A DNA stretch of 64,000 nt. Source: Opitutaceae bacterium. GTDB taxonomy: Bacteria > Verrucomicrobiota > Verrucomicrobiia > Opitutales > Opitutaceae. Below, in pieces: positions 35,206 to 49,354 of the stretch. The position numbers and the translations under genes were made by a program. The notes under the pieces were generated by a model, which had not been told where the DNA came from, ran no database searches, and worked only from the letters and a program-made list of their open reading frames with translations. The stretch is from NCBI GenBank assembly GCA_003164715.1, contig PLTZ01000082.1, positions 1-64,000 of the forward strand, written 5' to 3'. Within the stretch, counting starts at the first letter, position 1. The number at the start of each line of letters is the position of its first letter.

Positions 35206-35208
35206 GTC

Positions 35209-35237
35209 TTGACGCCCCCCGCCCCAGGGCGTCTAAA
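35209..35237 (+). promoter_or_regulatory. candidate sigma70-type promoter of the beta-barrel gene
   Basis: TTGACG (35209-35214) and TCTAAA (35232-35237) are separated by 17 bases, 53 bases upstream of the ATG at 35290. Both hexamers match four or more consensus positions. Confidence 0.45.
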
Positions 35238-35289
35238 TTGATGCAACTTTTCCCGTGACCCGGCGTCCAACACACTCGACCCACGTAGC

Positions 35290-36543
35290 ATGAGATACCT
35301 CCGCATTGCCCTTTGCTTTTCCTGCCTGCCCCTTGCAACCCTCGTCCGCGCCGCGGATGACAAGCAGGAGGAGCGGCAGGCCCCGGAGGAGATCCCCAAT
35401 TTCAACCAGCTCGACGAGTACATCTATGTGCCCAAGTCGACCCTGAGCTTGGGCACCCGGCTCTTTCTGAGGGGTCCGAGGGTGACCTACGGCGGCCAGG
35501 GGTCCAATCCGTCGCCCGTCAACCCGGGAGACGCATCGACGGTGGGCATCCCCAACATCTCGCGCACCTACATTGACGGCACGGTGTACCCGGACGGCCG
35601 GACGGTGCCGGTGAGCACCGGGATCGGCGGCAGCATCAACGGGCCGATCGCCTCGGACGGAAGGACGAACACCTGGAGCTACGACACCGCGACGCAGCTG
35701 CTGCCGGACGGGGACATCGCCTTCCACACGTACTCGGCCGAAATCGTCGACACGGGCGTCCAACAGGCGAACGGATCGGCCAACGCAGGGGTCGAGCTGA
35801 TCCTCGACCGGGACATGGGCAAGCTGGGCAAGCACGCCACCTGGAGCATGACCATGGGCTTCTCGATTGCGGACATCCACTCGAGCGTCTATGCGTCGGT
35901 CGCGACCCAGGAGCTGACGCTGGCGGACACCTACGACCTCTTCGGCCAGGTGCCCCCTGCGCCCCCGTTCACCTCCCCCAATTACGTCACCCAGACGGTC
36001 TTCGGAAGCAACGGAACGGTGGTGGCGGGCACGGGCACGGCGAACGCATCGCAGACCGTGCAGCAGTCGATCCTCATCGGCAACGCGCCGCTAAACCGGA
36101 CGTTGTCCACCACGCAGATCGACACCACCAACCGGTACTTCACCGAGGGCTCCTATTACACGCTGCGGGCGGGGCCCACCGTGACGGTGCCCTTTGGACA
36201 GCATTTGAAGCTCAGCCTGAGCGTGGGGCCCGCCCTGCTGTACTCGGGGAGCACCTTCAATGTCCTCGAGGACCTGCAGGTCGCCACCGGGGTCAACTTC
36301 AGCTACCTTTACACGAGGGAAAACAACAGGCTCGTCCCGGGCTACTACGCGGACGTGGACCTGCGGTACCAGGTGACCGAAACCGCGGGCTTCTACGTGG
36401 GCAGCATCTACGAGGGGGCGGGCAGCTATAAGCAGCTTCTTCCGAGCGGCACGGACTCGAGCGGGAACCCCCTCTTCTACACGTCGAAGATCGACTACGG
36501 GAGCCAGGAGGGCGTCAAGGGCGGCATGACCGTCCGGTTCTGA
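35290..36543 (+). CDS. secreted, probably outer-membrane beta-barrel protein of unknown function
   Basis: A 417-residue protein with a signal peptide (ALCFSCLPLATLVRAADD) and a mature part rich in alternating polar/hydrophobic strands. The second half has barrel-like stretches (YYTLRAGPTVTVPFGQHLKL, LSLSVGPALLYSG, YYADVDLRYQVTETAGFYVG). It ends KGGMTVRF, a terminal phenylalanine as in many outer-membrane barrels. The middle is rich in Gly, Ser, Thr and Asn. No specific family recognised. It has its own likely promoter, so it may not belong to the ParA cluster. Convergent with ispH. Confidence 0.7.
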   Translation: MRYLRIALCFSCLPLATLVRAADDKQEERQAPEEIPNFNQLDEYIYVPKSTLSLGTRLFLRGPRVTYGGQGSNPSPVNPGDASTVGIPNISRTYIDGTVYPDGRTVPVSTGIGGSINGPIASDGRTNTWSYDTATQLLPDGDIAFHTYSAEIVDTGVQQANGSANAGVELILDRDMGKLGKHATWSMTMGFSIADIHSSVYASVATQELTLADTYDLFGQVPPAPPFTSPNYVTQTVFGSNGTVVAGTGTANASQTVQQSILIGNAPLNRTLSTTQIDTTNRYFTEGSYYTLRAGPTVTVPFGQHLKLSLSVGPALLYSGSTFNVLEDLQVATGVNFSYLYTRENNRLVPGYYADVDLRYQVTETAGFYVGSIYEGAGSYKQLLPSGTDSSGNPLFYTSKIDYGSQEGVKGGMTVRF

Positions 36544-36550
36544 CGGAGCC

Positions 36551-36566
36551 CGCCGGTCACCCGGCG
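36551..36566. terminator. candidate bidirectional hairpin between the barrel gene and ispH
   Basis: CGCCGG-TCAC-CCGGCG forms a six-pair GC stem with a four-base loop in the short convergent gap. It partly overlaps the end of ispH. No T-run flanks it on either side. Confidence 0.35.
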
Positions 36567-38305
36567 AGGTCGGCAAGCACGGCCTCGATGTCCCTTAGGG
36601 CGTCGGGCGGGTAGAAGCTGTTGATCCTGGAGATGACCTGCTGGATGATGCCATCCGGGCACGAGGCGCCCCCGGTCACCAGGATGCGCCTCGGGGCGGC
36701 ATGGGCCCCGGCGCCCGCCCCGCTCCAGAGCGGCCGGCGCACGAGATGGCCGCCCTGTCCCGCGGCGCCCTTGGCCGGGAACACGTAGTGCTCGGCCTCG
36801 TCCGGGGAGAGGATGTTCGTCTCGCTCTGGATGAAGAAGGCCCTCGGGCCCAGGCGCTGCTCGCAAAGGCGGTAAAGCTGGTAGGAGTTCGAGGAATTCT
36901 TGCCGCCGATGACGAAGGCGGCGTCCAGGGGCTCCGCAAGCGCGCGGGTGAGGGCGTCCTGGTTGACCTGCGTGGCGTAGCAGAGCGTGTCGTTGCGGCC
37001 CTGGCCCCCGACGCGCGGGGCCTCGCCCGGCCCCTCGGGGCCGAACTTCTCGGCGAACACGTCCCTCAGGTAGGCGATGATCTCGCGCGTCTCGTTCATC
37101 AGGAGCGTGGTCTGGTTCACGACGGCGACGCGCCTGAGGTCCCGGTCGACGTCGAAGCCCTCGGTGAACTTCCCGGCGAAGCGCGCGTGCAGGCGCGCGG
37201 CCGCGTCCGGGCCCCCGCCGAGGCCGAGGATGATCTCCCCCAGCTGGCGGGTCTCCTCCATGTTCCTCACGATGATCGCCGGGGCGTAGCGCCGCGTGTT
37301 CGAGAACGTCGCCTTCGTCTCCTCGTGCTCGTATTTGCCGTGGATCACGACCGTGTAGCCTTCGCGCCCGTAGGCCCGCGCGGCCTTCCAGACCTTCTCC
37401 ACCAGCATGCACGTGGCGTCGTACTGGCGGACGGCGATCCCCTTGCGGACGAGGCGCCGCTTGTCCTCGTCGGTGGCCCCGAAGGCCGGAACGATGACGA
37501 TGTCGTCGGGTGTCAGCGTGTCCCAGAGGTCGGGCCCCCCGGGTGACTCCGCGTGGACCACGCCCTTGTCGGTCTGCAGGTAGCGCAGTCCGCGCCGGAT
37601 GAGGTCGTCGTTGACGAAGGGGTTGTGGATCAATTCGGAGAGCATGAACACGCGCCTGCCGGGGTTCTCGGCCAGGGTCTCGTAGGCGCGCTCGATCGCA
37701 TTCTTGACGCCCAGGCAGAATCCGAAGTGGCTCGGGACGAGGTAGCGCACCGCGCCGAAGTCGAGCAGGACGGGGGCCGTGGCCGTGCGCTCGTGACGGC
37801 GGGCGAGGGCCTTGATGGCCGAGCAGAGCCTCGACTGGTAGATCGCGCCCGCCTCGGCGTCCTGGGCGTAGATCGCGGTGTTGCGTTCCTTTTCGGGGCG
37901 GAACTTGTAGATGAAGTCGTTCTCCCCGAGGTTGAGGTAGGGCACCTCGATCAGGTACGGGTCGAGCCGGGCGAGGATCGCGGCCAGGGAGGGGGAGAGC
38001 CCGTCCGGCGCCGCGTCCAGCCGCTCCACGGGCACAAACTCGATCTCGGGGTCCGCCGGTGCGCCCTCGACCTGGGCCAGGTGCACGCGGTAGGAATGTC
38101 CCGGCAGGTCGGCGCCGAAGCGCTCCAGCGGAGGGGTGTGGGCCCTGAACGAGGACTCGAGAAGCCCGAGCGCCTTTGCCAGGCCCGGGCCCGTGAAGGC
38201 GAGGTCCGCCTTCGGGCCCCTCCGGCGCACGGCGAGCCGGTTGTTGCCGTCAAAGGCGAGGATGCAGTCGAGCTGCAAAGCGGCGACCCCTGTCGGCGTG
38301 GACAT
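36557..38305 (-). CDS. ispH: 4-hydroxy-3-methylbut-2-enyl diphosphate reductase with N-terminal extension
   Basis: A 582-residue protein for the last step of the MEP isoprenoid pathway, giving IPP and DMAPP. The core is the plant/cyanobacterial type: HFGFCLGVKNAI (Cys197), ELIHNPFVND, DATCMLVEKVW, VIHGKYEHEETKAT, VVNQTTLLMNETREI, IGGKNSSNS and TGGASCPDGIIQQV. The three cysteines bind the Fe-S cluster. Residues ~130-195 (YQSRLCSAIKAL) resemble the N-terminal conserved domain of plant-type enzymes. Residues 1 to ~115 are an additional segment (LDCILAFDGNNRLAVRRRG, IEFVPVERLD) vaguely Nudix-like but without a Nudix box. ATG 38305 lies 14 bases after alaS in a leuB-alaS-ispH operon. Confidence 0.9.
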   Translation of the reverse strand: MSTPTGVAALQLDCILAFDGNNRLAVRRRGPKADLAFTGPGLAKALGLLESSFRAHTPPLERFGADLPGHSYRVHLAQVEGAPADPEIEFVPVERLDAAPDGLSPSLAAILARLDPYLIEVPYLNLGENDFIYKFRPEKERNTAIYAQDAEAGAIYQSRLCSAIKALARRHERTATAPVLLDFGAVRYLVPSHFGFCLGVKNAIERAYETLAENPGRRVFMLSELIHNPFVNDDLIRRGLRYLQTDKGVVHAESPGGPDLWDTLTPDDIVIVPAFGATDEDKRRLVRKGIAVRQYDATCMLVEKVWKAARAYGREGYTVVIHGKYEHEETKATFSNTRRYAPAIIVRNMEETRQLGEIILGLGGGPDAAARLHARFAGKFTEGFDVDRDLRRVAVVNQTTLLMNETREIIAYLRDVFAEKFGPEGPGEAPRVGGQGRNDTLCYATQVNQDALTRALAEPLDAAFVIGGKNSSNSYQLYRLCEQRLGPRAFFIQSETNILSPDEAEHYVFPAKGAAGQGGHLVRRPLWSGAGAGAHAAPRRILVTGGASCPDGIIQQVISRINSFYPPDALRDIEAVLADLAG

Positions 38306-38319
38306 CAGGCCAATCTGCC

Positions 38320-42853
<4,534 letters not shown>

Positions 42854-42867
<14 letters not shown>

Positions 42868-44014
42868 GCACGAGCCGTTCATGCGCCGGGCGATCGCGCT
42901 GGCGCTGCGCGCCTGGGGCGACACGCACCCTGACCCGATGGGGGGGTGCGTCCTCGTCGAGGACGGCGAGGTGACGGCCGAGGGGTTCCACGAGAGGGCC
43001 GGGGCCCCCCACGCCGAGCGGGTGGCCATCGCCTCGCTCATGCGCAACCCGAGGCCGGGCGCCGCGCTCTACGTCACGATGGAGCCCTGCTCCAGCCCGG
43101 GGAGCACCGGGGCCTGCACGGACGCCATCATCGCCGCCGGCCTCAGGCGGGTGGTCGTCGGGACCTCGGACCCCAATCCCGCGCACGCGGGCAGGGGCCT
43201 CGGCGTGCTGCGGGCCGCGGGCGTCGAGGTCACCACCGGCGTCCTCGAATCCGAGTGCCGGGACCTGAACCTCATCTTCAACCACTGGATCACGCGCGGC
43301 GGGCCCCTGCTGGCGGGCAAGCTCGCCGCGACGCTCGACGGGAGAATCGCCACCCGCGGCGGGGAGTCCAAGTGGATCACGGGCCTGGCGGCGCGCGCGG
43401 ACGTCCACCGGTGGCGCAGGCTCTTCCCGGCGATCGCGGTGGGGGCGGGAACGGTCATGGCCGACAACCCGAGCCTGACCGCGCGGGTCGAGGGGGCGCC
43501 GGTCGTGGGCCCCGTGCGCTTCGTGTTCGACGGCCGCCTGAGGAGCGTTGACGAGCGCAACATGCCCAGGGTCTACACCGACGAGTTCGTGGCCAGGACG
43601 ATCGTCGTGACGACCGAGCACGGGGGCCAGGGCTACGTCCGCAAGCTGCGCGAGCGCGGCGTCGGGGTGTGGGTCTTCCCGTCCGGGACCGGCCGGGTGC
43701 CCCTCGCGCTGTTCCGGGCGCGCTGCGCCGAGGAGGGGATCTGCGGCGTCCTTTTCGAGGGGGGCGCCCAGCTCTTGAGCCGCGCGCTGATCGAGCGCCA
43801 GCTCGACTACCTGCTCATGTACCACGCGCCCGTGATCTTCGCCGACGAGCGGGCCAAGTCGGTCCTAAGCGGCCTCAGGGCCGATCACCTGAGCCAGGCG
43901 ATACGCCTCGAGGACACCCGGCACCACACCCTGGGCGACGACTCCCTCGTGCGCGGCAGGATCGCCTACCCGCAGAAGGTCCAGATCGATGAGACTCTTT
44001 TTAGCCTCGGGTAA
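42854..44014 (+). CDS. ribD: bifunctional riboflavin biosynthesis deaminase/reductase RibD
   Basis: A 386-residue enzyme of riboflavin synthesis. The N-terminal cytidine-deaminase-like domain has the zinc ligands in GAPHAERVA and MEPCSSPGSTGACTDA. The canonical PCSHxGxTPPC is modified but both cysteines are kept. The C-terminal reductase domain starts near residue 150: LLAGKLAATLDGRIATRGGESKWITG, VGAGTVMADNPSLTARV and GVLFEGGAQLLSRAL. It deaminates the pyrimidine and reduces the ribose. It overlaps the MBL gene at the front and rdgB by 26 bases at the back. Other rib genes are not nearby. Confidence 0.92.
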
Positions 44015-44606
44015 CCCGAACAAGGCGGCCGAGCTTCAGGCGATGGCCGACGCGCTGGGCGGGGCCGGCGCCGGGGGACGCCTCGAGGTCGTGTCCGCGG
44101 CCAAGGCCGGCGGCATGCCCCCGGTCGATGAGGACACCGGCACGTTCGCCGGGAACGCACGCAAGAAGGCGCTCGCGCTCAAGGGCGCGTTGCCCGAAGG
44201 CGCATGGTCGCTCGCCGACGACAGCGGGCTCTGCGTCGAGGCCCTCGGCGGGGCCCCCGGTGTGGAGAGCGCGTACTATGCGGGGCGGGCGGGCGACCCG
44301 GCGGCCAATCTGGCGAAGCTGGTCGCCTCCATGCGCGGCGTGCCCGAGGGGCGGCGCGGCGCCGAGTTCGTGTGCGTCCTCTACCTGGCGGGTCCCGGGG
44401 GGCAGGAGCAGAGCTTCGAGGGCCGCTGCCGGGGCCGACTCGTGGAGGATCCCCGCGGGGCGGGCGGGTTCGGCTACGACCCCCTCTTTGCCCCCGAGGG
44501 CCTCGACCTGACCCTGGCGCAGCTGCCCCGCCAGGAGAAGAACGCCCTCAGCCACCGCAGCCGGGCCTTCGCGCTCCTCGTCGGCTGGCTTGCCGCCCGG
44601 GGCTAA
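43989..44606 (+). CDS. rdgB: XTP/dITP pyrophosphatase (HAM1/RdgB)
   Basis: A 205-residue house-cleaning nucleotidase that hydrolyses non-canonical purine triphosphates. The start LFLASGNPNKAAELQAM holds the phosphate-binding SxNxxK motif. FAGNARKKALAL, LADDSGLCVEALGGAPGVES and GGFGYDPLFAPEG are family hallmarks, followed by KNALSHRSRAF. Overlaps ribD by 26 bases. metG begins 22 bases after its stop, so it may be part of one run from the MBL gene to menB. Confidence 0.94.
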   Translation: MRLFLASGNPNKAAELQAMADALGGAGAGGRLEVVSAAKAGGMPPVDEDTGTFAGNARKKALALKGALPEGAWSLADDSGLCVEALGGAPGVESAYYAGRAGDPAANLAKLVASMRGVPEGRRGAEFVCVLYLAGPGGQEQSFEGRCRGRLVEDPRGAGGFGYDPLFAPEGLDLTLAQLPRQEKNALSHRSRAFALLVGWLAARG

Positions 44607-44628
44607 ACCGTGCTTGGATCGACCCTCC

Positions 44629-46167
44629 ATGGCCGACTTCTACATCACCACGGCGATCTCGTACGTGAACGGCTCACCGCACATCGGCCACGCCTACGAG
44701 CTGATCCTCACGGACGTGATCGCGCGCTTCCACCGGCTGATGGGCGACCGGGTGTATTTCCTTACGGGGACCGACGAGCACGGCCAGAAGGTCCAGCAGA
44801 GCGCGCGCGCCCGGGGCATCCCGGCGCAGCAGATCGCCGACGAGATCAGCGCGCAGTTCAAGGCGATGGGCCCGCGGCTCGGCGCCACGAACGACGACTT
44901 CATCCGGACCACCGAGGAGCGGCACAAGGCGGTGGTGCGCGAGCTCTTGCAGCGCCTCTTCGACAAGGGGGACATCTACCTGGGCGAGTACCGCGGCTTC
45001 TACAGCACGCGCCAGGAGCAGTTCCTGCAGGAGAAGGACCGTAATCCCGACGGCTCGTGGCCCGAGCTCTACGGCGAGGTGTCGGAGATCATCGAGCCGA
45101 ACTACTTCTTCAGGCTGAAGGCCTACCAGCCGTGGCTGGTCGAATTCCTCGCGAAGAACGAGGACTTCGTCTTCCCCAAGTTCCGCCAGAAGCAGGTCGT
45201 CGAGTTTCTGAAGGAGCCGCTCAACGACCTGTGCATCTCGCGGCCCAGGGAGCGGCTCGAGTGGGGGATCCCGCTGCCCTTCGACCCCGGGTACGTCACG
45301 TACGTCTGGTTTGACGCCCTGGTCAACTACTACTCGGCCGTGGCCGCGAAGCCCGGGGTGTGGCCCGCGGCGCTCCACGTGATCGGCAAGGACATCCTCG
45401 TGCCGCCGCACGCCGTCTACTGGCCCATCATGCTGCACGCCGCGGGCATCGAGCTGCCGCGGGGCATCCTCGCCCACGGCTGGTGGCTGAGGGGCGGCTC
45501 GAAGATGTCCAAGAGCGCCGGCAACGTGCAGGACCCCCTTGCGCTCGCCGACGAGTTCAGCGCGGATTCCCTGAGGTATTTCCTGATCCGCGAGATGAAC
45601 GTGGGGCAGGACGGGGACTTCTCGCGGGAGCTCTTCCTCGCGCGCTACAACAGCGACCTGGCGAACGACCTCGGCAACCTGGTGAACCGCGTCCTCAACA
45701 TGACCGGCCGGTTCGCGGGCGGCGCCGTGCCGGCCGCCGGGGTCGGCGGGGACGCCGAGGCCGAGCTGCGCGCGCTCTGGGGGGCGACGGCGGGGGAGTA
45801 CGTGGCCCTCTTCGGCAGGCACCAGTTCCACACCGGCCTCGAGCGCCTGTTCGCGTTCGTGAAGTCCATAAACGGGTACGTCGAGAGGCGCGCCCCGTGG
45901 AAGCTCGGCAAGTCCGCGGAACCCGCGGACAAGGCGCTCCTGGAGACCTCGCTGGCGACGATGGCCGAGTCGCTCAGGCTCGCGTCCGTGGCGCTTCGCC
46001 CGGTGATGCCGGCGGCCTCGGAGCGGATCGCCGGCGTGCTGGGCTACGCGCCGGCCGGCAGGTGGACGGACGAACTCGTCTGGGGCGGCGCGCTGGCGGG
46101 CGCGAGGGTCGCCCCCTCGCTCGTCCTCTTCCCGAGGCCGCAGCCCGCGGCGGGCAAGGCCCCGTGA
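44629..46167 (+). CDS. metG: methionyl-tRNA synthetase
   Basis: A 512-residue class I synthetase. HIGH at residues 18-21 (GSPHIGHAYE) and KMSKS at 292-296 define the active site. GTDEHGQK and FDALVNYYSA are typical MetRS blocks. The connective peptide reads EYRGFYSTRQEQFL and has no cysteine pair, so the zinc knuckle is absent. The protein also lacks a C-terminal tRNA-binding domain, matching the short MetRS class. ATG 44629 is used because it begins directly with the family N-terminus; the longer frame overlaps rdgB. menF starts inside its stop codon region (GTGA). Confidence 0.93.
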   Translation: MADFYITTAISYVNGSPHIGHAYELILTDVIARFHRLMGDRVYFLTGTDEHGQKVQQSARARGIPAQQIADEISAQFKAMGPRLGATNDDFIRTTEERHKAVVRELLQRLFDKGDIYLGEYRGFYSTRQEQFLQEKDRNPDGSWPELYGEVSEIIEPNYFFRLKAYQPWLVEFLAKNEDFVFPKFRQKQVVEFLKEPLNDLCISRPRERLEWGIPLPFDPGYVTYVWFDALVNYYSAVAAKPGVWPAALHVIGKDILVPPHAVYWPIMLHAAGIELPRGILAHGWWLRGGSKMSKSAGNVQDPLALADEFSADSLRYFLIREMNVGQDGDFSRELFLARYNSDLANDLGNLVNRVLNMTGRFAGGAVPAAGVGGDAEAELRALWGATAGEYVALFGRHQFHTGLERLFAFVKSINGYVERRAPWKLGKSAEPADKALLETSLATMAESLRLASVALRPVMPAASERIAGVLGYAPAGRWTDELVWGGALAGARVAPSLVLFPRPQPAAGKAP

Positions 46168-47588
46168 CGATCCTTCCCCTAGATCCCGTCTCGAACGCGT
46201 CCCCCGAGGCGCTGACCGCGTTCCTCTCGGAGTGCCGGGACACGGCCGCGCAGGCGGGCCGCCCGCTCCTGGTGAGCATCACGATCCAGGTCGACAGCCT
46301 GGACCCCCTGGCGGTCCTGGAGTCCATCTTTGAGTCGAAGGAGAGGCACTTCTACGCGGAGCGCCCCTCGGAGGGGTGGGCCATCGCGGGGGCGGAGTCG
46401 GTCATGACCTTCTCGGCCTCGGGGCCCGACCGGTTCGCCGAGTGCCAGTGGTTCATCGACCGCACGCTCGAGGACGCGATCGCGGTCGGGGAGCAGGCCG
46501 CGCCCTTCGGCGGGCCGCACTTCTTCGCGGCGTTCTCGTTCCTCGACACGGTGGGCGAGGCGGAGCCGTTCGAGGCCGCGTGCGTCTTCGTCCCGCGCTG
46601 GCAGGTCGCGCACCGGGACGGGGGGACGACGGCGGTTGCGAACCTGGTCCTCGACGGGGACTCCCCGGTCGAGGCCCTGGCCGCGAGGGTGTGGAACGCC
46701 CACGCCAAGTTCCGCTCCTTCGACTTCCAGGCGCCCGAGCCCCCCCGCGAGCGGTCGACCCCGCCGTCGATCAAGGACGTCGGGGGGCGCAGGAGCTACG
46801 AGAGCGCTGTCAGCCGCGCGCTAGAGGGGATCGCGAAGGGCGAACTCGAGAAGATCGTGCTCGCCCGGGCGAAGGACGTGCGGGCCTCGGCGCCCCTGCA
46901 CCCGCTCGGCGTCCTCAATGCGCTCCGGCAGCGCTTTCCCGACTGCAACGCCTTCTCGGTGGCCAACGGGAGGGGCCAGAGCTTCATCGGCGCGAGCCCC
47001 GAGCGGCTGCTGCGGGTCAACGACGGCGTGGTCCTCACTGAGGCGCTCGCGGGGTCGACGGAGCGCGGGGCGACGGCGAGCGAGGACGCCTCGCTCGGCC
47101 GGCGCCTGCTCCAGAGCGAGAAGGACCTGCGGGAGCAGCGGATCGTCCTCGAGTCCATCGTCCGCAGGCTCGCCCCGCTCGGGCTCGAGCTGAGGTACTC
47201 GGCGCGGCCGTCCCTGAAGCGCCTCTCGAACGTCCAGCACCTGCACACCCCGGTGGAGGCCCGCCTCCCGAGGAACGTGCGCCTGCTGGAGATGCTCGGA
47301 AGGCTCCACCCGACGCCCGCCGTCGGGGGCACGCCGCGCGAGCAGGCCGTTCCGCTGATCGCGAAGCTCGAGGCGTTCCCGAGGGGGCTCTACGGGGGCG
47401 CGGTCGGCTGGATCGACTCCCGGGGGGGAGGGGAGTTCATCGTGGCCCTGCGCTCCGCGCTCGTGGACGGGCCGCGCGCCAGGATCTACGCGGGCGCCGG
47501 AATCGTCGAGGGGTCGACCCCCGAGGACGAGCTGGCCGAGACGGAGCTCAAGTTCCGGGCGATGCAGGATGCCCTGCGCGGCGTATGA
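46164..47588 (+). CDS. menF: isochorismate synthase (MenF/EntC family)
   Basis: A 474-residue chorismate-utilising enzyme that makes isochorismate, first committed step of menaquinone synthesis. The conserved C-terminal catalytic half has FIGASPERLLRVNDGVV, LTEALAGSTERG, SEKDLREQRIVLESI, HLHTPVEARL, LHPTPAVGGTP and RIYAGAGIVEGSTPEDEL. The N-terminal part is more variable, as usual. GTG 46164 overlaps the metG TGA, and the stop overlaps the menD ATG (ATGA). Both junctions indicate translational coupling. Confidence 0.92.
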   Translation: MTILPLDPVSNASPEALTAFLSECRDTAAQAGRPLLVSITIQVDSLDPLAVLESIFESKERHFYAERPSEGWAIAGAESVMTFSASGPDRFAECQWFIDRTLEDAIAVGEQAAPFGGPHFFAAFSFLDTVGEAEPFEAACVFVPRWQVAHRDGGTTAVANLVLDGDSPVEALAARVWNAHAKFRSFDFQAPEPPRERSTPPSIKDVGGRRSYESAVSRALEGIAKGELEKIVLARAKDVRASAPLHPLGVLNALRQRFPDCNAFSVANGRGQSFIGASPERLLRVNDGVVLTEALAGSTERGATASEDASLGRRLLQSEKDLREQRIVLESIVRRLAPLGLELRYSARPSLKRLSNVQHLHTPVEARLPRNVRLLEMLGRLHPTPAVGGTPREQAVPLIAKLEAFPRGLYGGAVGWIDSRGGGEFIVALRSALVDGPRARIYAGAGIVEGSTPEDELAETELKFRAMQDALRGV

Positions 47589-49336
47589 GGCCCATGTTCG
47601 TCAACCCGCTCAGCCTCGATCCGCGAAACGCCAACTCCCTGTGGGGAAGCGTCCTGGCGGAGACCCTTGCGCGGTCGGGGGTGCGCGCCGCGGTCGTCTC
47701 TCCGGGGTCGCGCTCGACGCCGCTCGCCTTCGCCTTCGCGCGGCACGGCGGGATCGAGGCCATCCCCGTCCTCGACGAGCGCTCGGCCGCCTTCTACGCG
47801 CTCGGCATGGCGAAGCGCGAGCTCCGGCCGGTCGCGCTCCTCTGCACGAGCGGAACCGCGGGGGCTAACTACTTCCCGGCCGTCATCGAGGCGCAGGAGT
47901 CCGGCGTGCCGCTGATCGTGATCACGGCGGACCGGCCGCCCGAGATGCGCGGCTGCGCCTCCGGCCAGACCATCGACCAAGAGCGCCTCTACGGAAGCCA
48001 CGTGAACCTCTACCACGAGCTCGCGGTGCCGGAGGCGAACCTCCCCCTGCTGCGCTACCTGCGCCAGAGCGTGGCCCACGCGGTCGAGCGGTCGCTGGCA
48101 CCGTTCGCGGGCCCGGTGCACCTGAACGCCCCGTTCCGCGACCCCCTGGTCCCGGCGCAGGACGCAGGCCTGACGGAGGCCTTCGCGGCGGGCGTCGACT
48201 GGGAGGGGTTCTTCGCGCACGTGGCGCCCCCGCGCCCCGTGGCCGCCGTCTCGCAGGTCCCGGTTCTGCCCCATGCGGTGAGGGGCGTTCTCGTGGCGGG
48301 CCCCTCGCTCGCGCCCGAGCCCCAGGCGCTCGCGGCCGCGGTCGGGGAGCTCTCGAGAAGGCTCGGTTGGCCGGTGCTTGCGGACGGGCTCTCGCCGGTG
48401 CGCAACCACGCCGCGGCGGTGCCCCATCTGGTGACGCGCTATGACGCAATCCTGCGCACGGCCGCCGCCGCAGACTCGCTCAGGCCCGAGGTGGTCGTCT
48501 GCCTCGGGGAGTGGCCGACCAGCAAGGTCCTGCGCGGCTGGGTCGAGGCGAGCGGGGCGCCCGTGTTCATGGTCACCGATAGGCCCGACAACCGGGACGC
48601 CCTCCACGGGCCCACCCGGCGGGTCGTCGTGCCGCTTCAGGCGTTCGCCGAGGGGATGGCGAGGGCCGAGGCGCCGAACGGCTACGAGCGGCTCTGGGCG
48701 GGGCATGAGGCGCAAGCCGGCGCGGCGCTCGACGCGCGGCTCGAGGCCGAGGAGGCGCTCGTTGAGCCCAAGGCGGCCTGGATCCTCGGCCGGCGCCTGC
48801 CGGTCGGGACGGCCGTGTCGGTGGCGAACAGCATGCCGGTGCGCGACATGGAGTTCGTCTGGCCCGCGAACGACCGGGGGTACCGGGTGTTCTCGAGCCG
48901 CGGGGCGAACGGGATCGACGGCACGCTCTCGACGGCCCTCGGGGTCGCCTACGGCGCGGGCCCCGCCGTCCTCCTGACGGGCGACCTGGCCTTCCTGCAC
49001 GACGCAAACGGGCTCCTTTCGGCACCGAGGTTCAAGGGCAGCCTCACGGTCGTCCTCGTCAACAATCGTGGGGGCGGGATCTTCGAGCACCTGCCGGTCG
49101 CGCAGTTCGGCGCCGTCTTCGAGGAGTTCTTCGCGACGCCCCAGGAGGTGGACTTTGCCGGGCTCTGCGCGGCCCACGGGGTCGCGCACGTCCACGTCGA
49201 GGACTGGGCGCATTTCGAGGGGCTCGTCTCGAGCCTTCCGGCGCGGGGCATCCGCGTCCTGGAGATCGCCGCCGACCGCAAGAGGGACGCCGCCTGGCGC
49301 AAGGAGGCGTTTGCCTCCGCGGGCCGGCAGTCCTAG
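47585..49336 (+). CDS. menD: SEPHCHC synthase MenD
   Basis: A 583-residue thiamine-diphosphate enzyme that couples 2-oxoglutarate to isochorismate. The N-terminus NSLWGSVLAETLARSGVR and VVSPGSRSTPLAFAFARH are diagnostic for MenD, and LCTSGTAGANYFPAVIEA and ITADRPPEMRGCASGQTIDQ follow. The diphosphate-binding region is LTGDLAFLHDANGLL with VVLVNNRGGGIFEHLPV. The ATG overlaps the menF stop by 4 bases. menB follows 18 bases downstream. menH, menC and menE are not in this cluster. Confidence 0.95.
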   Translation: MRPMFVNPLSLDPRNANSLWGSVLAETLARSGVRAAVVSPGSRSTPLAFAFARHGGIEAIPVLDERSAAFYALGMAKRELRPVALLCTSGTAGANYFPAVIEAQESGVPLIVITADRPPEMRGCASGQTIDQERLYGSHVNLYHELAVPEANLPLLRYLRQSVAHAVERSLAPFAGPVHLNAPFRDPLVPAQDAGLTEAFAAGVDWEGFFAHVAPPRPVAAVSQVPVLPHAVRGVLVAGPSLAPEPQALAAAVGELSRRLGWPVLADGLSPVRNHAAAVPHLVTRYDAILRTAAAADSLRPEVVVCLGEWPTSKVLRGWVEASGAPVFMVTDRPDNRDALHGPTRRVVVPLQAFAEGMARAEAPNGYERLWAGHEAQAGAALDARLEAEEALVEPKAAWILGRRLPVGTAVSVANSMPVRDMEFVWPANDRGYRVFSSRGANGIDGTLSTALGVAYGAGPAVLLTGDLAFLHDANGLLSAPRFKGSLTVVLVNNRGGGIFEHLPVAQFGAVFEEFFATPQEVDFAGLCAAHGVAHVHVEDWAHFEGLVSSLPARGIRVLEIAADRKRDAAWRKEAFASAGRQS

Positions 49337-49354
49337 TCCCTTTTCCCCCTTGCC

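Noticed and set aside
47486-49213. 575-codon open frame antisense to menD
   Set aside because: Compositional shadow; menD motifs are intact on the plus strand.
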